DNA of 64,000 nucleotides, taken from Drosophila miranda (lineage: Eukaryota > Arthropoda > Insecta > Diptera > Drosophilidae). The DNA is taken from assembly GCF_003369915.1 (NCBI RefSeq), contig NW_022881603.1, forward strand, positions 39,416,624 through 39,480,623. The letters run 5' to 3'. Below are positions 12,568 to 24,151 of this stretch, in pieces. The position numbers were made by a program, and so were the translations under genes. Below the pieces are notes generated by a model. The model was not told where the DNA came from and made no database searches. It was given only the letters and a program-made list of their open reading frames with translations. The first letter of the stretch is position 1, and the number at the start of each line of letters is the position of its first letter.

Positions 12568-13775
12568 TCCTGAGGCTCGCCTCCACCATTGTTACTTCTA
12601 GATCGCTGTCAGGGGACTCCGGCTCCTCCCCGACAACGATGTGGCTGAGACCTCTGGCTAGGTCGCTCTCGTCGAACGCGTAGTCGTCCAAGATATCGTC
12701 CGACATCATGGACGCCGCAACCGACGCCGGGTTGTCTTCCTCGCTCGAGGCCCCCTCTTTTGGGATCTCCGGCAGCTCCGGGTCTGGCTCGACCTCCGCT
12801 TGCCTGCCCTTGCGATCGGACTTGTAAGTGGATATGGTGACCTTCTTGTAGCCATAATCCACTACACCGTCCGACTTTGCGAGGAGATCAATGGATTCCT
12901 CATTTAGGACGAGGATAATCTGGCGCCTCTGCCCTTGGATATCCTCCACCTTTGCCACCTTCCAATCGGCTGTAGGAAGGTGGGGGTTGCAGACCTGCAG
13001 TAACCTGAGGATCTTCTCAGGCTCTGCAGGCTTAGCCGAGACCCACGCTCTGGCTCTCGGGCGACTAGGGACATCTTCCCACTTCACGGCCTCCAGTTTC
13101 GCCCCTGGATAGACCTCTTTTAGGGCCGCCACCGCCTTCATGTAGAGAGCCGCAGAGCGAGCGTCTTGGCAGGCGATGGCTTTCACCTTGCCTTGATGCC
13201 ACCCTGCGTACTCACACTTTGGCGGTGGTCCGCCGTTCTCCTCCAGTTCCAGTAGGAACCGGTCCTGGAGCTCGTTCTCCACCAGGTGCCACTTATCGCG
13301 AGGGACATGGCCGTCCTCGGCGCCCCTGTCCAGGACACCGATCAGGGTCCTGCCCCTCGCCACCTCCGCGAACGACCGGTTCGTGAGGTGGGTCTTCACC
13401 CGCTTGGCTTGCTGGGCTTGGCCTGGCTGATTTGCGGGGTCCTCCGCTGAGCGTTGCCGCTTGTTGGCGGCCTTGGCTGCGCCCTTTCCGGCTTTGGCTG
13501 GCTGGAACAGTGGAAGGATTGAGCAGGCCCACAGCCTCTGCTCCTTTCCTTCGGCTGACGCCTTGAAGTTCGGGTCTTCGTTGGACAGGATGAAAGCCGC
13601 TCGTCTCCTGTCCTGGTACGACGGCTTTCCACCCCGTGGTGCAGAGACGCTGCCCGCCGGGGCTCCCATGGGGTCTTCGGTCCCGGTGCGCTTACCAGCC
13701 GCGATTACGCTCTGCTTGGCAGCCACCCCGGTATCCGCTTCGCCCTTGGAGCCACCCGACTTGGAAGGACCGACT
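12527..13775 (-). pseudogene. LOA ORF1 (gag-like), 5' truncated
   Basis: About 415 residues of a basic, proline- and lysine-rich gag-like protein (KRQRSAEDPANQPGQAQQAK; RSFAEVARGR; acidic C-terminus) ending 41 bp inside ORF2. The proper N-terminus is missing because the element is truncated at 13775. By chance the frame stays open across the junction into antisense Prosalpha1 sequence up to 13981, giving a chimeric frame with no expected function. Confidence 0.8.
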
Positions 13776-14008
13776 TGGGTGCCAAGGTGCTCGAGGCCAA
13801 CAGCTACTTGGAAAAGAAATACAAGAACAATCTGTCTGAGGAGAAGGCAATACAGTTGGCCGTCACCTGTCTTTCCACTGTCCTGGCCATTGACTTCAAG
13901 CCCAATGGTATTGAGATTGGAGTCGTCAGCAAGACCAATCCAAGCTTCCGCACTCTGGACGAGAAGGAGATCGAGGAGCATCTGACCAAGATCGCCGAGA
14001 AGGACTAA
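13776..14008 (+). pseudogene. Prosalpha1: Prosalpha1 3' fragment
   Basis: Only the last 77 codons or so of exon 3 (from [15 protein letters not shown] to KIAEKD) with the stop at 14006-14008 and the same 3' UTR. It has no promoter or N-terminus because it is the truncated end of the duplicated block. The sequence matches copy 1 exactly over the coding part as far as I can see. Confidence 0.95.
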
Positions 14009-14158
14009 GTTCTACCCGCTAGTTGTAATTTTTAAAAATTTTCTAAATACCCGCTAAATGGAACCGAGTTAAAATATAAAAATTCTCTTGGCTTGCATTC
14101 AAAAACAAGGCAAACGTAACCAATAGATTTATTCAAGTTCAACCGCCTCAACCCCTCT

Positions 14159-15829
14159 TCATGTGCACTTTGCCCCATAGCGCATGACGAAGGCGTTCAC
14201 GTCGAACTTGCGCTTGCATCCTTGATAGTTCATGTAGCGAATCTTTCCGAATATCGCACGCTCCTTCCAGCCCATTTCGTGTATGCCCCCAATGGACCAC
14301 ATGCAGCCCACATAGCCATTGGGATCGCGCCCGTCTCGGCTGTACTTGTCGTTCAGCAGGATCGCGTACTCCAGCGCCTGCTCCGGCGTGGCCGTCCACT
14401 CGAGTATTTTCTTGGCCCAGTACATGCGCAGAAATCCGTGCATCTTGCCCTCCCGCACCAGCTGCAGCTGGGCAGAGTTCCACAGGTCATCGTAGGTGAG
14501 CGACTGAAAGACGGAAAGACTTTCGGTCATATCCAACAGAGTTAGCTATGAATAGCCATCGTTCTTTACCTGTTCGAGCTCCTCCAGGGTGTAGCATGGA
14601 TGACGCTTGTACTTGCGATGGGCTTCCAGGGATTGGTATGCCCACGGGCTCAGGCCTTTCAGGCTGTCGTAGTTCTCGTTGTAGTAGCAGAAATTATCGG
14701 CCAATTCTCGGCGCACGATGGCCTCCCCGCAGTAAGCATCCGCCGAGGCCTTGTGCTGGCTGCGATAGCGTTGAACCTCCAGAACACAGCGTTGGGCTGA
14801 GATTTGACCAAAGTGGAGCCACGGCGAGAGTCCGGACAGCGCATCAACTGTGGGATCATTGCGCTTGTCGTTGAATTTACCCAAGCGTCGGCTGCAGAAC
14901 TCGTACAGTTGGAGGCAGGCCGCCTTGTAGCCTGGTTTCGCCCACTTCACCTCATCGACGTCCATGTCGCACTCCAGCATCGCATATGCAGCTGGCCAGT
15001 CGATGGGTTTTACCTTCTTGCAACCTTCCCAATGCGGATGCTTGATCACTGGTGGAAAATCGCTCAGGAACTCTCCCACTTTGGAGTTTATCTTGTTGCG
15101 TATAGTCCTTGCCGCGTACTCCTGCTTGTCGGAGGCCACCCAGAGCGTAACTACGTTGTGAGCATCCACCTGGGTCAGCGGCACGTTCTTGGGCAACGCC
15201 TTTGCCACATCCTCCACCCATTTTCGGGGCACGCGAAGCGGCGCAAAGTCACACACCACAGCACCAACATCTTTGGAACGCACGAATTCCGGTAGACGAT
15301 CCACCGCCGGTCCCAGCAGCAGGTGGAAGGGTATGCCTAGCTCCCGACATTGCTCTTCCACCTCCTGCAGTCCGCCCATCATAAATTTGTAGTGTCGAAT
15401 GGTGGCATTGAGGAACTTCGGCACCAGGCAGAATACCACTGCCAGCGGCATCTCCAACTTGAGGTCCAAACGCTGTGCAAACAGCAGAGCCCAATTGTCC
15501 TGCACCCGACCATCCCGTGACATCCAATAGACGACGCCGCCGGTGCACTTATCTCGGACATCGTTCACCTTGGACAAGACACGCACCCGTTTCTTCTTGA
15601 AGGGAAACTCCTGGATATTCGACGCAGATTCAGATCGCTTCTGCTCCAGGTGCGCGAGAAACTGCTCAAAGTTTTTGTATTCTGGCTTACTTTGGACAAG
15701 CTTTGAGCTGGAGGCACATTCTTCACCGCCACTGCTGCTTTCTTGGGAGCTGCGCGCGGCTGGTTCGGCGCTTTTCTTTTCCGGGGCTTTTTTGGAGGCG
15801 CCTGCTGTGCCCGACTTGGCGCGTTTCAT
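14159..15829 (-). CDS. phr: CPD photolyase phr, copy 2, altered C-terminus
   Basis: Exon 1 15829-14570 and exon 2 14503-14159. It is almost identical to copy 1, with a few substitutions (for example KRDPCYT to KRHPCYT near exon 1 end, and a Leu-to-Arg change in NDKYS-DGRDPN). One C is missing in the run at about 14173 (cccc against ccccc in copy 1). This shifts the last residues: copy 1 ends [11 protein letters not shown], copy 2 ends RYGAKCT at 14159. The lost tail is the basic C-terminus, so the FAD- and DNA-binding core is kept; the protein could still be active. It is a second full-length photolyase gene with its own promoter region in the same window. Confidence 0.9.
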
Positions 15830-16326
15830 GGTGTATATTGGAGCAAGCTGACGGACAAAATTATTAACAAGTAATCCAACAATAGACGAACAGTTTATGT
15901 TATTGAAATTTGGGCGCCAATAGGTCGGAATAAACATGACTGCGCGTCGTGGTGGCAGCTCTATCAGCTGTTAAATTCAAACAGGCAATTAGGAACATGG
16001 TATTAATGCACATAGTTTTGATCATGGTTTAGTAAACATATATTTAATGGCCAGTTAGGATCCACCAAAAATTCTAATTGTGCGAAGTGAAAAAATCTCT
16101 GAAACCAAACTATATTCATTCGCGCCAAGTCACAATAGTCGCGCCTGCTCGAATAGGTGGCAGCCCTACTACACGATAAATACAGTTAAATATATACATA
16201 TAAATTTATTTAAATATCATCATAATGGATATATATTTACACAATCTGAGCCAAACATAAATACGATACTGAACAAACATTAACTTGCGGAATGGGCTGG
16301 GGAGCAACACATTGGTCTCATTCGGT

Positions 16327-18574
16327 CTACCACAATTTGTCACTGAACACAATCTCCTTGAATATGCAGTCCTGTTTGGCAATGCTCACCATTGCCTTCT
16401 TGGACTTCATGGCATCCTGCACCATTTCGCGCACCTCGGCCGCCTTCACGTTGTTGCGTATGTAGAAGAGGCGGACGAGATGATCCTCTGTGAGGGACGG
16501 ATAGCTGCCCAGCAAGGTGTGCAGATCGAGGACCAGCAAGATGAGATGAGCAGCCCGGAGAGCGTGGTGATGAGATCGAGCGGCGAGTCGCTGAGCGATA
16601 TTTTTGGAGCAATCTTCTCGAAGAAGAGCTTGAAGCGCTTGGCCTCTTGCTTGATCTTTCGCGTGATGGCGTCGCACTCGACGCGCGGCTTGGAAAGGCG
16701 TTTGGACAGGAGGGCACGGATGTAGCGCTTGGCCAGAAGATTCTGTGCCTCGTTGATCACCATCTCAAAGTTATTGGGCCGCAGGTGGTTGTAGTCCTGG
16801 AAGTAGTCGTCCAGTGTCACGCATATGGTGTCCACAGACATGCTGCTGGCTAGCCACTTGACGGTGATCAAGTCGTGGAAGTGGCACTCCATGTCCAGGA
16901 AGGCCTCCTCCAGCAGGTAGCTGGCGGCGTGCGCTCGGATCCGCTGGAAGGTGGCCAGCAGGCGTTCAAAGTCCTCGTAGTGATCAGTGCGCGACTTGGG
17001 CCAGTAGAGCTGCTTCATCTGCTGCGCCAGCTCCACCATCTGCTGGCTGTTGTTCACAATGGTGATGATGTAGTGCGTGAAGTACTTGATCTGATCCCGG
17101 TTCCGGAAGTGGTGCTCCTTCAGCTCGATGACGTTCTTGAGGTAAGTCTGGCCGAAGATCTCCACCTGCTGTATGCTCATTACGAGCGCCTTGAACGTCA
17201 GCTCCTGGTGTATGATGTTTGTGACCTGCAGATGCTGGTCGATCATCTGGAATATGATCACCGGCGCCGAGCTGTGGTAGTAGTGCTAGTCCTGGTCTGG
17301 CACCGTCTCGGAGAACCACTCTACCTTCTCCGTCTCGGCTGCCTTGGTCATCCACTCCTGGTAGTTGCGCTGCATATTCTGAAGATACTCATCCTCTAGA
17401 GCCTTGAGATGCTCGGGCCGCAACAGGGTTCCAATCAACTTGTGCACATCCACATTGAGGTCTGGATGCGACATGAGCTCAGTCCCCGGGTACGTGTGGG
17501 TCACCCAGGCCAGCATGGAGACGTACTCGTTGCCCTCAAGGCCGGATCGCACAATTGTGTCCAGCTGGAAGAAATATGGATTCGATCCAGTGACAAGCCA
17601 ATCCAAATTGGATTACTCACATAGCTTGAGAGGCCTTCGTGGTAGAACTTGACGTACTCGTTGAATATATCGTAGTGGGGCGGAAAACAGGGAACGCACA
17701 GCGACTTTACCACGCGCAGATCCTCCAGAATGATCTGACGCAGGATCTCCAGGTCGCGGATCAGCCACATCTTGTTGTCAGTCCGCTCCTCCAGCTTGGA
17801 GCCCTCGATACGCGTTGCGACCGACGACTGCAGTACGTCCAAGATTATCTTGCGCCACGCCTTCGGGCGACCGGTAGGCAGAAAGCCTGTCACCTTCTGC
17901 TGCTGCACGGCAAACTGGTCGTTCTTCTCCTCGCGTTCAATGATGCGGAGAGCAGTCACGATCACGGTTGGCTTCTTACGTACCGTATTCAGGGTGCGGC
18001 TGAGGATCAGGCGCAGCTTCTTCTCTAGCGCCTGAGAGACCGTCTCCACCTTCTCGAAGTGGCGCTTCAGGGTGATCTTGTCCGAGGCATGCTGCTTCGG
18101 CTGTTTGTGCAGCTCGTACAACAGATCGTCACGAGAGTTTTCCAGATCGGCCAGGCACTGGTGGGCATTCAGCAGCCCCATGATCTTCTGCACACTGGCG
18201 TCCACATTGAAGATGTGCTTCAGGTTCTCCATGGCCGTGGCGTAGTGTGAGTGTTTCGTGTTCTCCTCACGGACCACTTCCAATGCATCGTATACTTCGG
18301 GCACGCCCTGGAGCAGGTTCTCCACCTCATTCATTCGCCGGCGCACCTCGCGCACATCCTGCATACACGTCTCCAGCTGCTTTAGCCCCACCCGGACGCC
18401 GTCCAGCTGGTTTTGCATTCCGGTCTTTAACAACGCCTCCACGGACGCCTTCTTGCGAGCGATCCGGTGACGGTACTGCTCCACTTTCTCCAGCTGCCCC
18501 AGCCGCTGCAGCATGTTCTGTATGTCCTTGAGGGCTGCCTGTCGCGCCTCATTCTCCAGTTGCTGCAAATCCAT
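16327..18574 (-). pseudogene. Sec6: Exocyst subunit Sec6, copy 2, same lesions
   Basis: Duplicate of 5488-7735 with the same exon layout (exon 1 18574-17621, exon 2 17564-16327). The TAG nonsense codon (17288-17286) and the 5-bp CTCAT duplication near 16554-16544 are both present, so they predate the duplication. A few substitutions separate it from copy 1, for example ATA to ATG codon context near 17067 and a change just after the nonsense codon near 17273. Confidence 0.92.
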
Positions 18575-18740
18575 CTTGCCCTGAATTTTTGTTATGTTTT
18601 TTTCGCAGAAATAAATAAAGTCCAATACCGACAACACTAGGCTATCGATAGTAACAAGCGATAGTTGCATATATCGCCCATCGAATCGCTTTGTTTATTT
18701 TCTTGTAGCCAGAAATTTTAACCGAAAAAAAAGCCACAAA
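18575..18740. promoter_or_regulatory. Bidirectional Sec6/Atg7 promoter, copy 2
   Basis: Copy of 7736-7901, with the TATCGATA DRE-like site at 18643-18650. One substitution (ttgaacc to tttaacc) lies just upstream of the Atg7 start. Confidence 0.65.
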
Positions 18741-21700
18741 ATGAGCGAAAGTATTCTGCAATTTGCTCCCTGGGAGTCCTTTGTGTCGCCTACATTTTGG
18801 CACAAGCTGGCTGAACTAAAATTGGATCACGATCGCCTGTCGGATGCCCAACGTTCCATTTCGGGCCACTACACAAACCGAAAGGCTACGGGCTGTCTGT
18901 TGGAGGCGGATTACACATCGTTCAATAGGTAGACGCTTGTGCCATACCCCTCTTCCATATTCAACCCGCATCGTTTCCATCCACAGCTCTGGGCAGCCAC
19001 CAAAGTTCAGCCATGCTGCCATTGGAACAATCTATAATAAAAACACAATTGAGGAGTTCAAGGCCCTGGACAAGCTGACGCTGTTGTCTGATGAGGGCAA
19101 GAAACTGTTAGCTGATATGTGCAGCGACCGGGTGGCGAGTGATCCCAGTTTGTTGACTCGCTTCTTTGTTCTATCCTTTGCGGACCTCAAGTGCCACAGC
19201 TATTACTACTGGTTCGCCTTTCCGTGCGCCTTGACACCCACACTTAAGCTGCAGGGAGCCGGTACGAGACTTAAAGATTTGTCGAATAGCAGCAAATATG
19301 TAGAAGCCATGCAGACGCTTCCACCCGACCCGACCCGACCCGCAGAACTTCTTCATCCTGTATGCCAACGATCAAGAGGATGTCGTCGAGGTTCGAAGCT
19401 TGAGTTCTCTGGATGAGAAGGAGGTGGAACACTATTACTTTGCTTTTGCCGATCCCAGCGAGTACAAGCATCCTGCTTGGTTGATGCGGAACTATGCCGC
19501 CTTTCTGCTGCAACGATAGTGAGTTTAGTCCCTTAATTGCTAATTCTAAAATTAATATAATTTCATACTCTTATTCGTAGTCCCAGTTTTATTGGGAAAT
19601 CACTCAGGTCTCTGGGCCTACGTTACAACCAACAAATGCAGATGGACGACAGTCTGATATGGAATGTAGTTCAAACCGAGTCCTGCGACTTATACCAAAC
19701 CGAAGATGTGAAATTTGTTGGCTGGGAATTGAACAAAAACGGGAAAATGGGTCCGCGAATGGTTTGCATGAGGGATAGTATGGATCCAGCCAAGTAAGCT
19801 GCCAATTGTAGGCTTTACTTTTTTACACATTTATACTTTCAATTACAGACTGGCCGAAAACTCTGTAAACCTCAACTTGAAGTTGATGAAGTGGCGCCTG
19901 GTGCCAGATCTAAATCTTGAGATCATCTCACAAACCAAATGCCTTCTGTTGGGCGCTGGTACCTTGGGCTGTGCAGTAGCTCGCAATCTTTTGGTATCTA
20001 CTCATCGACCGTATTATTACCGTGCCATTTACCATTATTGATTAATTGTAGTCTTGGGGCTTCAAACACATAACTTTGCTGGATAACGGAAAGGTGGGAT
20101 TTTCCAATCCAATCTATACGCACGCAGACGCCGTGGCGGGCAACCGGATGAAGGCCACAACAGCCGCCTTAAGACTACGTGATATAAACCCTTCTGCAGA
20201 GACCGTAGGGCATGTGCTGGAGATACCCATGCCGGGCCACACCATCGGGGAGTCGCTGCGCGCTCAGACGGAGCAGAACTTGCTCCTGATTGAGCAGCAA
20301 GTGCAGGCGCATGATGTTATCTTTCTACTCACCGACTCGCGTGAGAGCCGCTGGCTACCTACACTGCTTGGAGCGGCGCATGAGAAGGTGCAAACGAGAG
20401 TACTTCGCCCACGTAGAGTAAAAGCGTAACATTCTGACCCTTTCCAGATTGTCATCAATGCGGCGCTGGGCTTCGACAGCTATTTGGTGATGCGGCATGG
20501 CAGCAGCCGCGATGTGGCCGGCAACAGTGGGAGGGAAATCGTGGGACTAAAGTGCATCAATGGCAATCAACTGGGATGCTACTTCTGCAACGATGTCACG
20601 GCGCCCGGCAATGTAAGTGAACTTTGTTAACGTTTAACACATTTATTTTCAGACTTCGTTCACTGGTACAATCGATGGACTCCGCTTTAGACACAGTCGT
20701 AGTCGTGGCGCGAGTACTTCTCGAAGGCGGTGCACGTGGGGTCGCCCGTCTGCAGATGATCCACGCCTGTTATCTGCAACACCAGGCCTTTTATGCAGGT
20801 CACTTTAAAGCCCACCAAGTTCAACATGGCGTTGGGAGTGCGCCAGGCATAGCTGAAGAAGTTGAATCCATCCACAGCCGTGAGCACTTCGCGTTCCGTA
20901 AAGGCCAGTGCCAGCTTGAACTGCTCATTGAACTTGAACGGAAAGCCCCCATGACGTTCTTCGGCTCCAAATCTGGAATGGTTGTTGGAGTTGTTAGAAA
21001 AATGCCGAAACAGGCGATTACTGCGCAGACCTACTCGAAGGTCTTGCCCATGGAGTTTCGCACCACCTGCTGCTCGTCAAAGCGTATGCTAAAGTGCAGC
21101 TCCTCGCGTTAGCACAATCACATGGCCGGGACTGAACAGTATGGGTTGATCATTGCTGAAGGCCTTGAAGTAGTCCGAGGCGTGTATGGCTGGGGAAGAC
21201 GGTGCGATGATCCACCTGCCTGATCACTTGTATTTGGTCGCGTATCTCCAGAGCCCGAATGGCACTCAGGGGCATCCGATAGCGGAACGTACAGAAATCC
21301 CGGCTGTTGATGGAAATGTGAAAGCTATCCTCGCAGGCCAAGATGTAGACCATGAAGAACTCGCCGCTCACAATGGGATTCGGAAGCGTTACGGTGTCCA
21401 TTACCGCCGACTCCTCCTCGCCCCAGACGCCGTTCACGCGGGCATTGCGCACGATCGTATCATTGCGGAAGTAGCAGGAGAAGTGCAGACCGATGTCAGC
21501 ATCCGGATCCACGGTGCTCTTGGCTGTGGAAAGGTCTTTGTGGAACCTGGCGGGGGCGAACGATTACAATAGGAGCATTAGTCATATCAGCAGCTAACGA
21601 TAAGAAACATGGCTCTACACTCTATTAGTCATGTACTGAGATATGTGTATTCCCGTCAACCTATGCTGACTCGGAGCGGTGCTCACCTGGCGGCTCCATC

Positions 21701-22838
21701 GATGGTCTTGGCGACGATCTCCAGCACATGCCCAAACTCCAGCGGATTCGACAGGTTTCTAGCGAATTCCGTTAGCATTATTGTCAATGTTCTATTAGAG
21801 GTGTCCGCGAATCGGGAATCTAACTTCTCAGGCTCTCAGTTGGTACTATAGCGCCCGAACAAATGAAAACAATATCAAGGTTTCTTTCGGAGAGCGTGTC
21901 CAATGGAGAGCCGAAACTTTATCTAATCAGCGGCAAACCCACTCCCAAAGGGGAAAAACAGTTGCACAAGCACTACCAGCCCGAATCGGCATTGCGTTCT
22001 CCGCCTGACTTTGTTTTAAATGTACGAGAATTGTTATTAACTAATCAAACAGAAAAGTTGCGCTCTCGCACGCTGAGATGTCTTACCGAACGGAGGCGGC
22101 GGCGGTGGCGGCGTCATCTTTGGTCGCAGGTCCCAAGTTTTCGGCTGCTTTTGTTGACACTGCAAAGCGTGTGGAAAAGCTCTGCCCAGGGCGGAAGCTT
22201 TTAACCTTGTTTGGGTGAAAGCTTTTCTCCATCTATTTCTGTCTCTTTCTAGTCGCTCAAAGATCGTACTCTGGATCAGCAATGCACCGTGACACGACCC
22301 GGCGTCTCCAACATCGCTGCCAGCTATGCCGTGGAGCTGCTGGTGGCTCTGCTCCAGCATCCCCAGCGGGAGCTAGCTCCGGCCTACTACGCCCAAACCG
22401 GAAGGCAGCAGTCGAGTGAGGACTCCGGCAAGGTCCCCGAAGGACTGCTAGGCACCCTGCCGCACTCCGTGAGGGGAATGCTCTGCAACTATGAGAACAT
22501 CCTGCCAGCCACGCAAAAGTTCGCCCAATGCATTGCCTGCTCAGCGGTAAGAGTTATAAGCGATTATAAAAATCAATACAGCTGCAACGTTTCCCTCCGT
22601 TTTACAGCCAGTTTTAGGTGCCTTCAAGAACGAGGGACATGCCTTTCTCTTTAAAACCTTTGAAACAGCCAAATATCTAGAGGATTTGACGGGCATCTCG
22701 GAGTTCAAGCGTTTGAGCAGTGAGGTTTGTTCCCCCATTAACCGAATTGGATCCACAGATTACTGCAAATATCCAATTTTATAGATAATCGACTTTGATG
22801 ATGACGAGTTTGATATGTCCGAAGATGATGAGGATTAG
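18741..22838 (+). pseudogene. Atg7: Atg7 (E1-like autophagy enzyme), full length but broken
   Basis: Nine exons can be placed: 18741-18928, 18987-19518, 19581-19793, 19849-19993, 20052-20387, 20448-20612, 22253-22546, 22608-22724, 22785-22838, with phase-consistent GT-AG introns. The E1 core has the nucleotide-binding [14 protein letters not shown] and the catalytic cysteine in DQQCTVTRPG (Cys codon 22283-22285); the acidic end DFDDDEFDMSEDDED is complete. Lesions: the +10-bp CCCGA expansion in exon 2 (19323-19340, shared with copy 1) shifts the frame after about residue 195. In exon 5 the E1 motif NPVRQ-LY is reduced to NPIY, an in-frame loss of four codons that removes the conserved Arg-Gln near the ATP site. 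Intron 6 (20613-22252) holds an antisense galectin gene. Function is probably lost. Confidence 0.93.
20687..21778 (-). pseudogene. Galectin (two carbohydrate-recognition domains), nested in Atg7 intron 6
   Basis: Read on the minus strand: exon 1 21778-21687 (from MLTEFARNLSNPLEFGHVLE), then exon 2 from 21546 (GLHFSCYFRNDTIVRNARVN and SGEFFMVYILACEDSFHISI) and a last exon ending at the TAA at 20689-20687 (TAVDGFNFFSYAWRTP). The H-F-x-R ... V-x-N ... W-x-x-E order of CRD1 is galectin-like; galectins bind beta-galactosides. After HRTVFPSH near 21200 the frame shifts by one (SDYFKAFSNDQPILFSPGHV continues in another frame). After VIVLT near 21105 part of CRD2 is missing before EELHFSIRFDEQQVV. 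The 3' intron (about 21050-20990) keeps its splice sites. Two disabling changes make it a relic. Candidate homologue: a fly tandem-CRD galectin gene adjacent to Atg7. Confidence 0.8.
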
Positions 22839-24151
22839 TACTCCTTCAATCTGAATTTATAGTAATATGTATATTTTACAAAGCATTTATAGTCCAATGT
22901 CTAAACCAAAAGGTATATATTCAAATGCTTTATCTAGTCCTTAAGTAAATTGTTTTCTCTATATATTTACATCATTTAAAACGATAAAATACAATAGAAT
23001 GTTTGAGAAGAACACATTTCCTTCGACGCCTTTGCCCTCTGTTTGCACAAATATGTTTTTCTGCTGATAAGAAGCAATCGTTTCCAATGCGCAGATATGG
23101 TTCTGATCTGGACGGAGAGAAGAAAAATACCCAATTTACGGTTCACAAATAACAACATATTGGTCAATGGAATCATTATTAGAAGCATAATTCGACGCAA
23201 AAAACATCCAAAGAAGATTCTTTTGCGAATCAAATCTGGCTAGAAATATGCTAATGACTTACAGATGCGCGAAAGAATAATAGTTCATAGGTCAATAAAC
23301 TAGAGAACGGCGGGATAGAAAGCCACGAGCCCGATGGTCTATGCTAATCAGACTTTCGATGGGGTAAATTTTTTGAGTAAAATCGGTACGTTTGAGCCTC
23401 AAAGATGCTAATGACATTCAGATGGAGTTACTTGTATTTACTCGAATTAATCATGTCACTCATTGCTTTAAATAGAGTGAGGCCAAATGTGCCGAGCTAA
23501 AGAAAACAAACATAGTCAGCTAACCACCCAGTCCGAGGCCGTAAACATTTCCAAACTCATTATTTCACCCCAGGCCCGGCTTTGACTGATTAAACCCTAA
23601 CCCAACCCGAGAATGCCATGCCGCTCAAGTGGCAGCCAAAGGCTCTCTCTCTCGCTCATCGAAAATAACAAAACCCCGAAAAGCAGAAAGACAACAGCAT
23701 AATCAATAGTTGAGCGAGTGAAATGCGCGGAGATATCTGAGTCGACAGCATAAATTTTGGTACCAAACCAACTGAGCAAACAACAAATAAAAACGCTGAT
23801 CCCCGATGCGAAGCTGGCGTTTTGACTCGCGGTCACGAAAAGCGCTCAAAATGCCTTTCGAGCCGCTGGCGCTGCGCCGGCGTAATCGGCGCTGCCGACG
23901 AAATGTCGCTCGAATTGCGTTTTGAGTGAAAATGATGTTTTTCAGGCCGTCATTTCCATAAATTGGTGAAAGATATCCACAAAAACCACACTAACCCAGC
24001 AGGCGCGAATCCAAGTGGTAGCCGAACACCCGTTAACAACTGAACAGTGCAATCCCGATCTTGATTCCAATTCTTCGACTTTTCAAAGTGTCTCCAAATT
24101 ATACAAAGTGGTTCAATTTCTGTGATTAGTTCATACATAAATATCTTCAAA
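22839..24151. other. Intergenic between Atg7 and cysteine dioxygenase
   Basis: AT-rich spacer with Atg7 3' UTR at the left. At about 23830-23930 there is a GC-rich stretch with the palindromic words gctggcgctgcgccggcg, and then the likely 5' UTR of the dioxygenase gene. A minus-strand 85-codon frame at 23233-22976 shows no family likeness. Confidence 0.5.

Larger units (their letters stand above)
8861..13775 (-). mobile_element. LOA-clade non-LTR retrotransposon (5' truncated)
   Basis: A 4.9-kb element in minus orientation with ORF1 (to 12527), ORF2 (12567-9343, continued in another frame to about 8873) and a 3' UTR ending in TTAACCTAACCTAACC. APE endonuclease, YADD reverse transcriptase and a C-terminal RNase H place it in the LOA/I group. 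LOA-like elements such as Bilbo or the D. miranda TRIM element are candidates from memory. The 5' end lies inside ORF1, so it is 5' truncated. Both ends abut the same 5.9-kb direct repeat; no short target duplication is visible. A G8-12 run at 8889-8903 lies in the 3' UTR. A related 3' fragment sits at 37372-37518. Confidence 0.9.
13776..19699. repeat. Direct repeat of ~5.9 kb, copy 2
   Basis: Nearly identical to 2936-8860 in the same orientation. It begins in mid-exon 3 of Prosalpha1 directly against the 5' end of the LOA element and passes without break into the remaining exons of Atg7. Confidence 0.95.

Noticed and set aside
12527-13981. 484-codon frame joining antisense Prosalpha1 to LOA ORF1 as a fusion gene
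   Set aside because: The antisense part is the shadow of a highly conserved coding exon and the junction is the transposon breakpoint. Nothing suggests a promoter or selection for the fusion.
21863-22204. 113-codon plus-strand frame in Atg7 intron 6
   Set aside because: Has plausible composition at first but a low-complexity arginine run, no family likeness and no splice or promoter context; probably intron or leader of the antisense galectin.
22976-23233. 85-codon minus-strand frame downstream of Atg7
   Set aside because: Hydrophobic/basic composition from AT-rich sequence, no recognisable domain, no partner exons.
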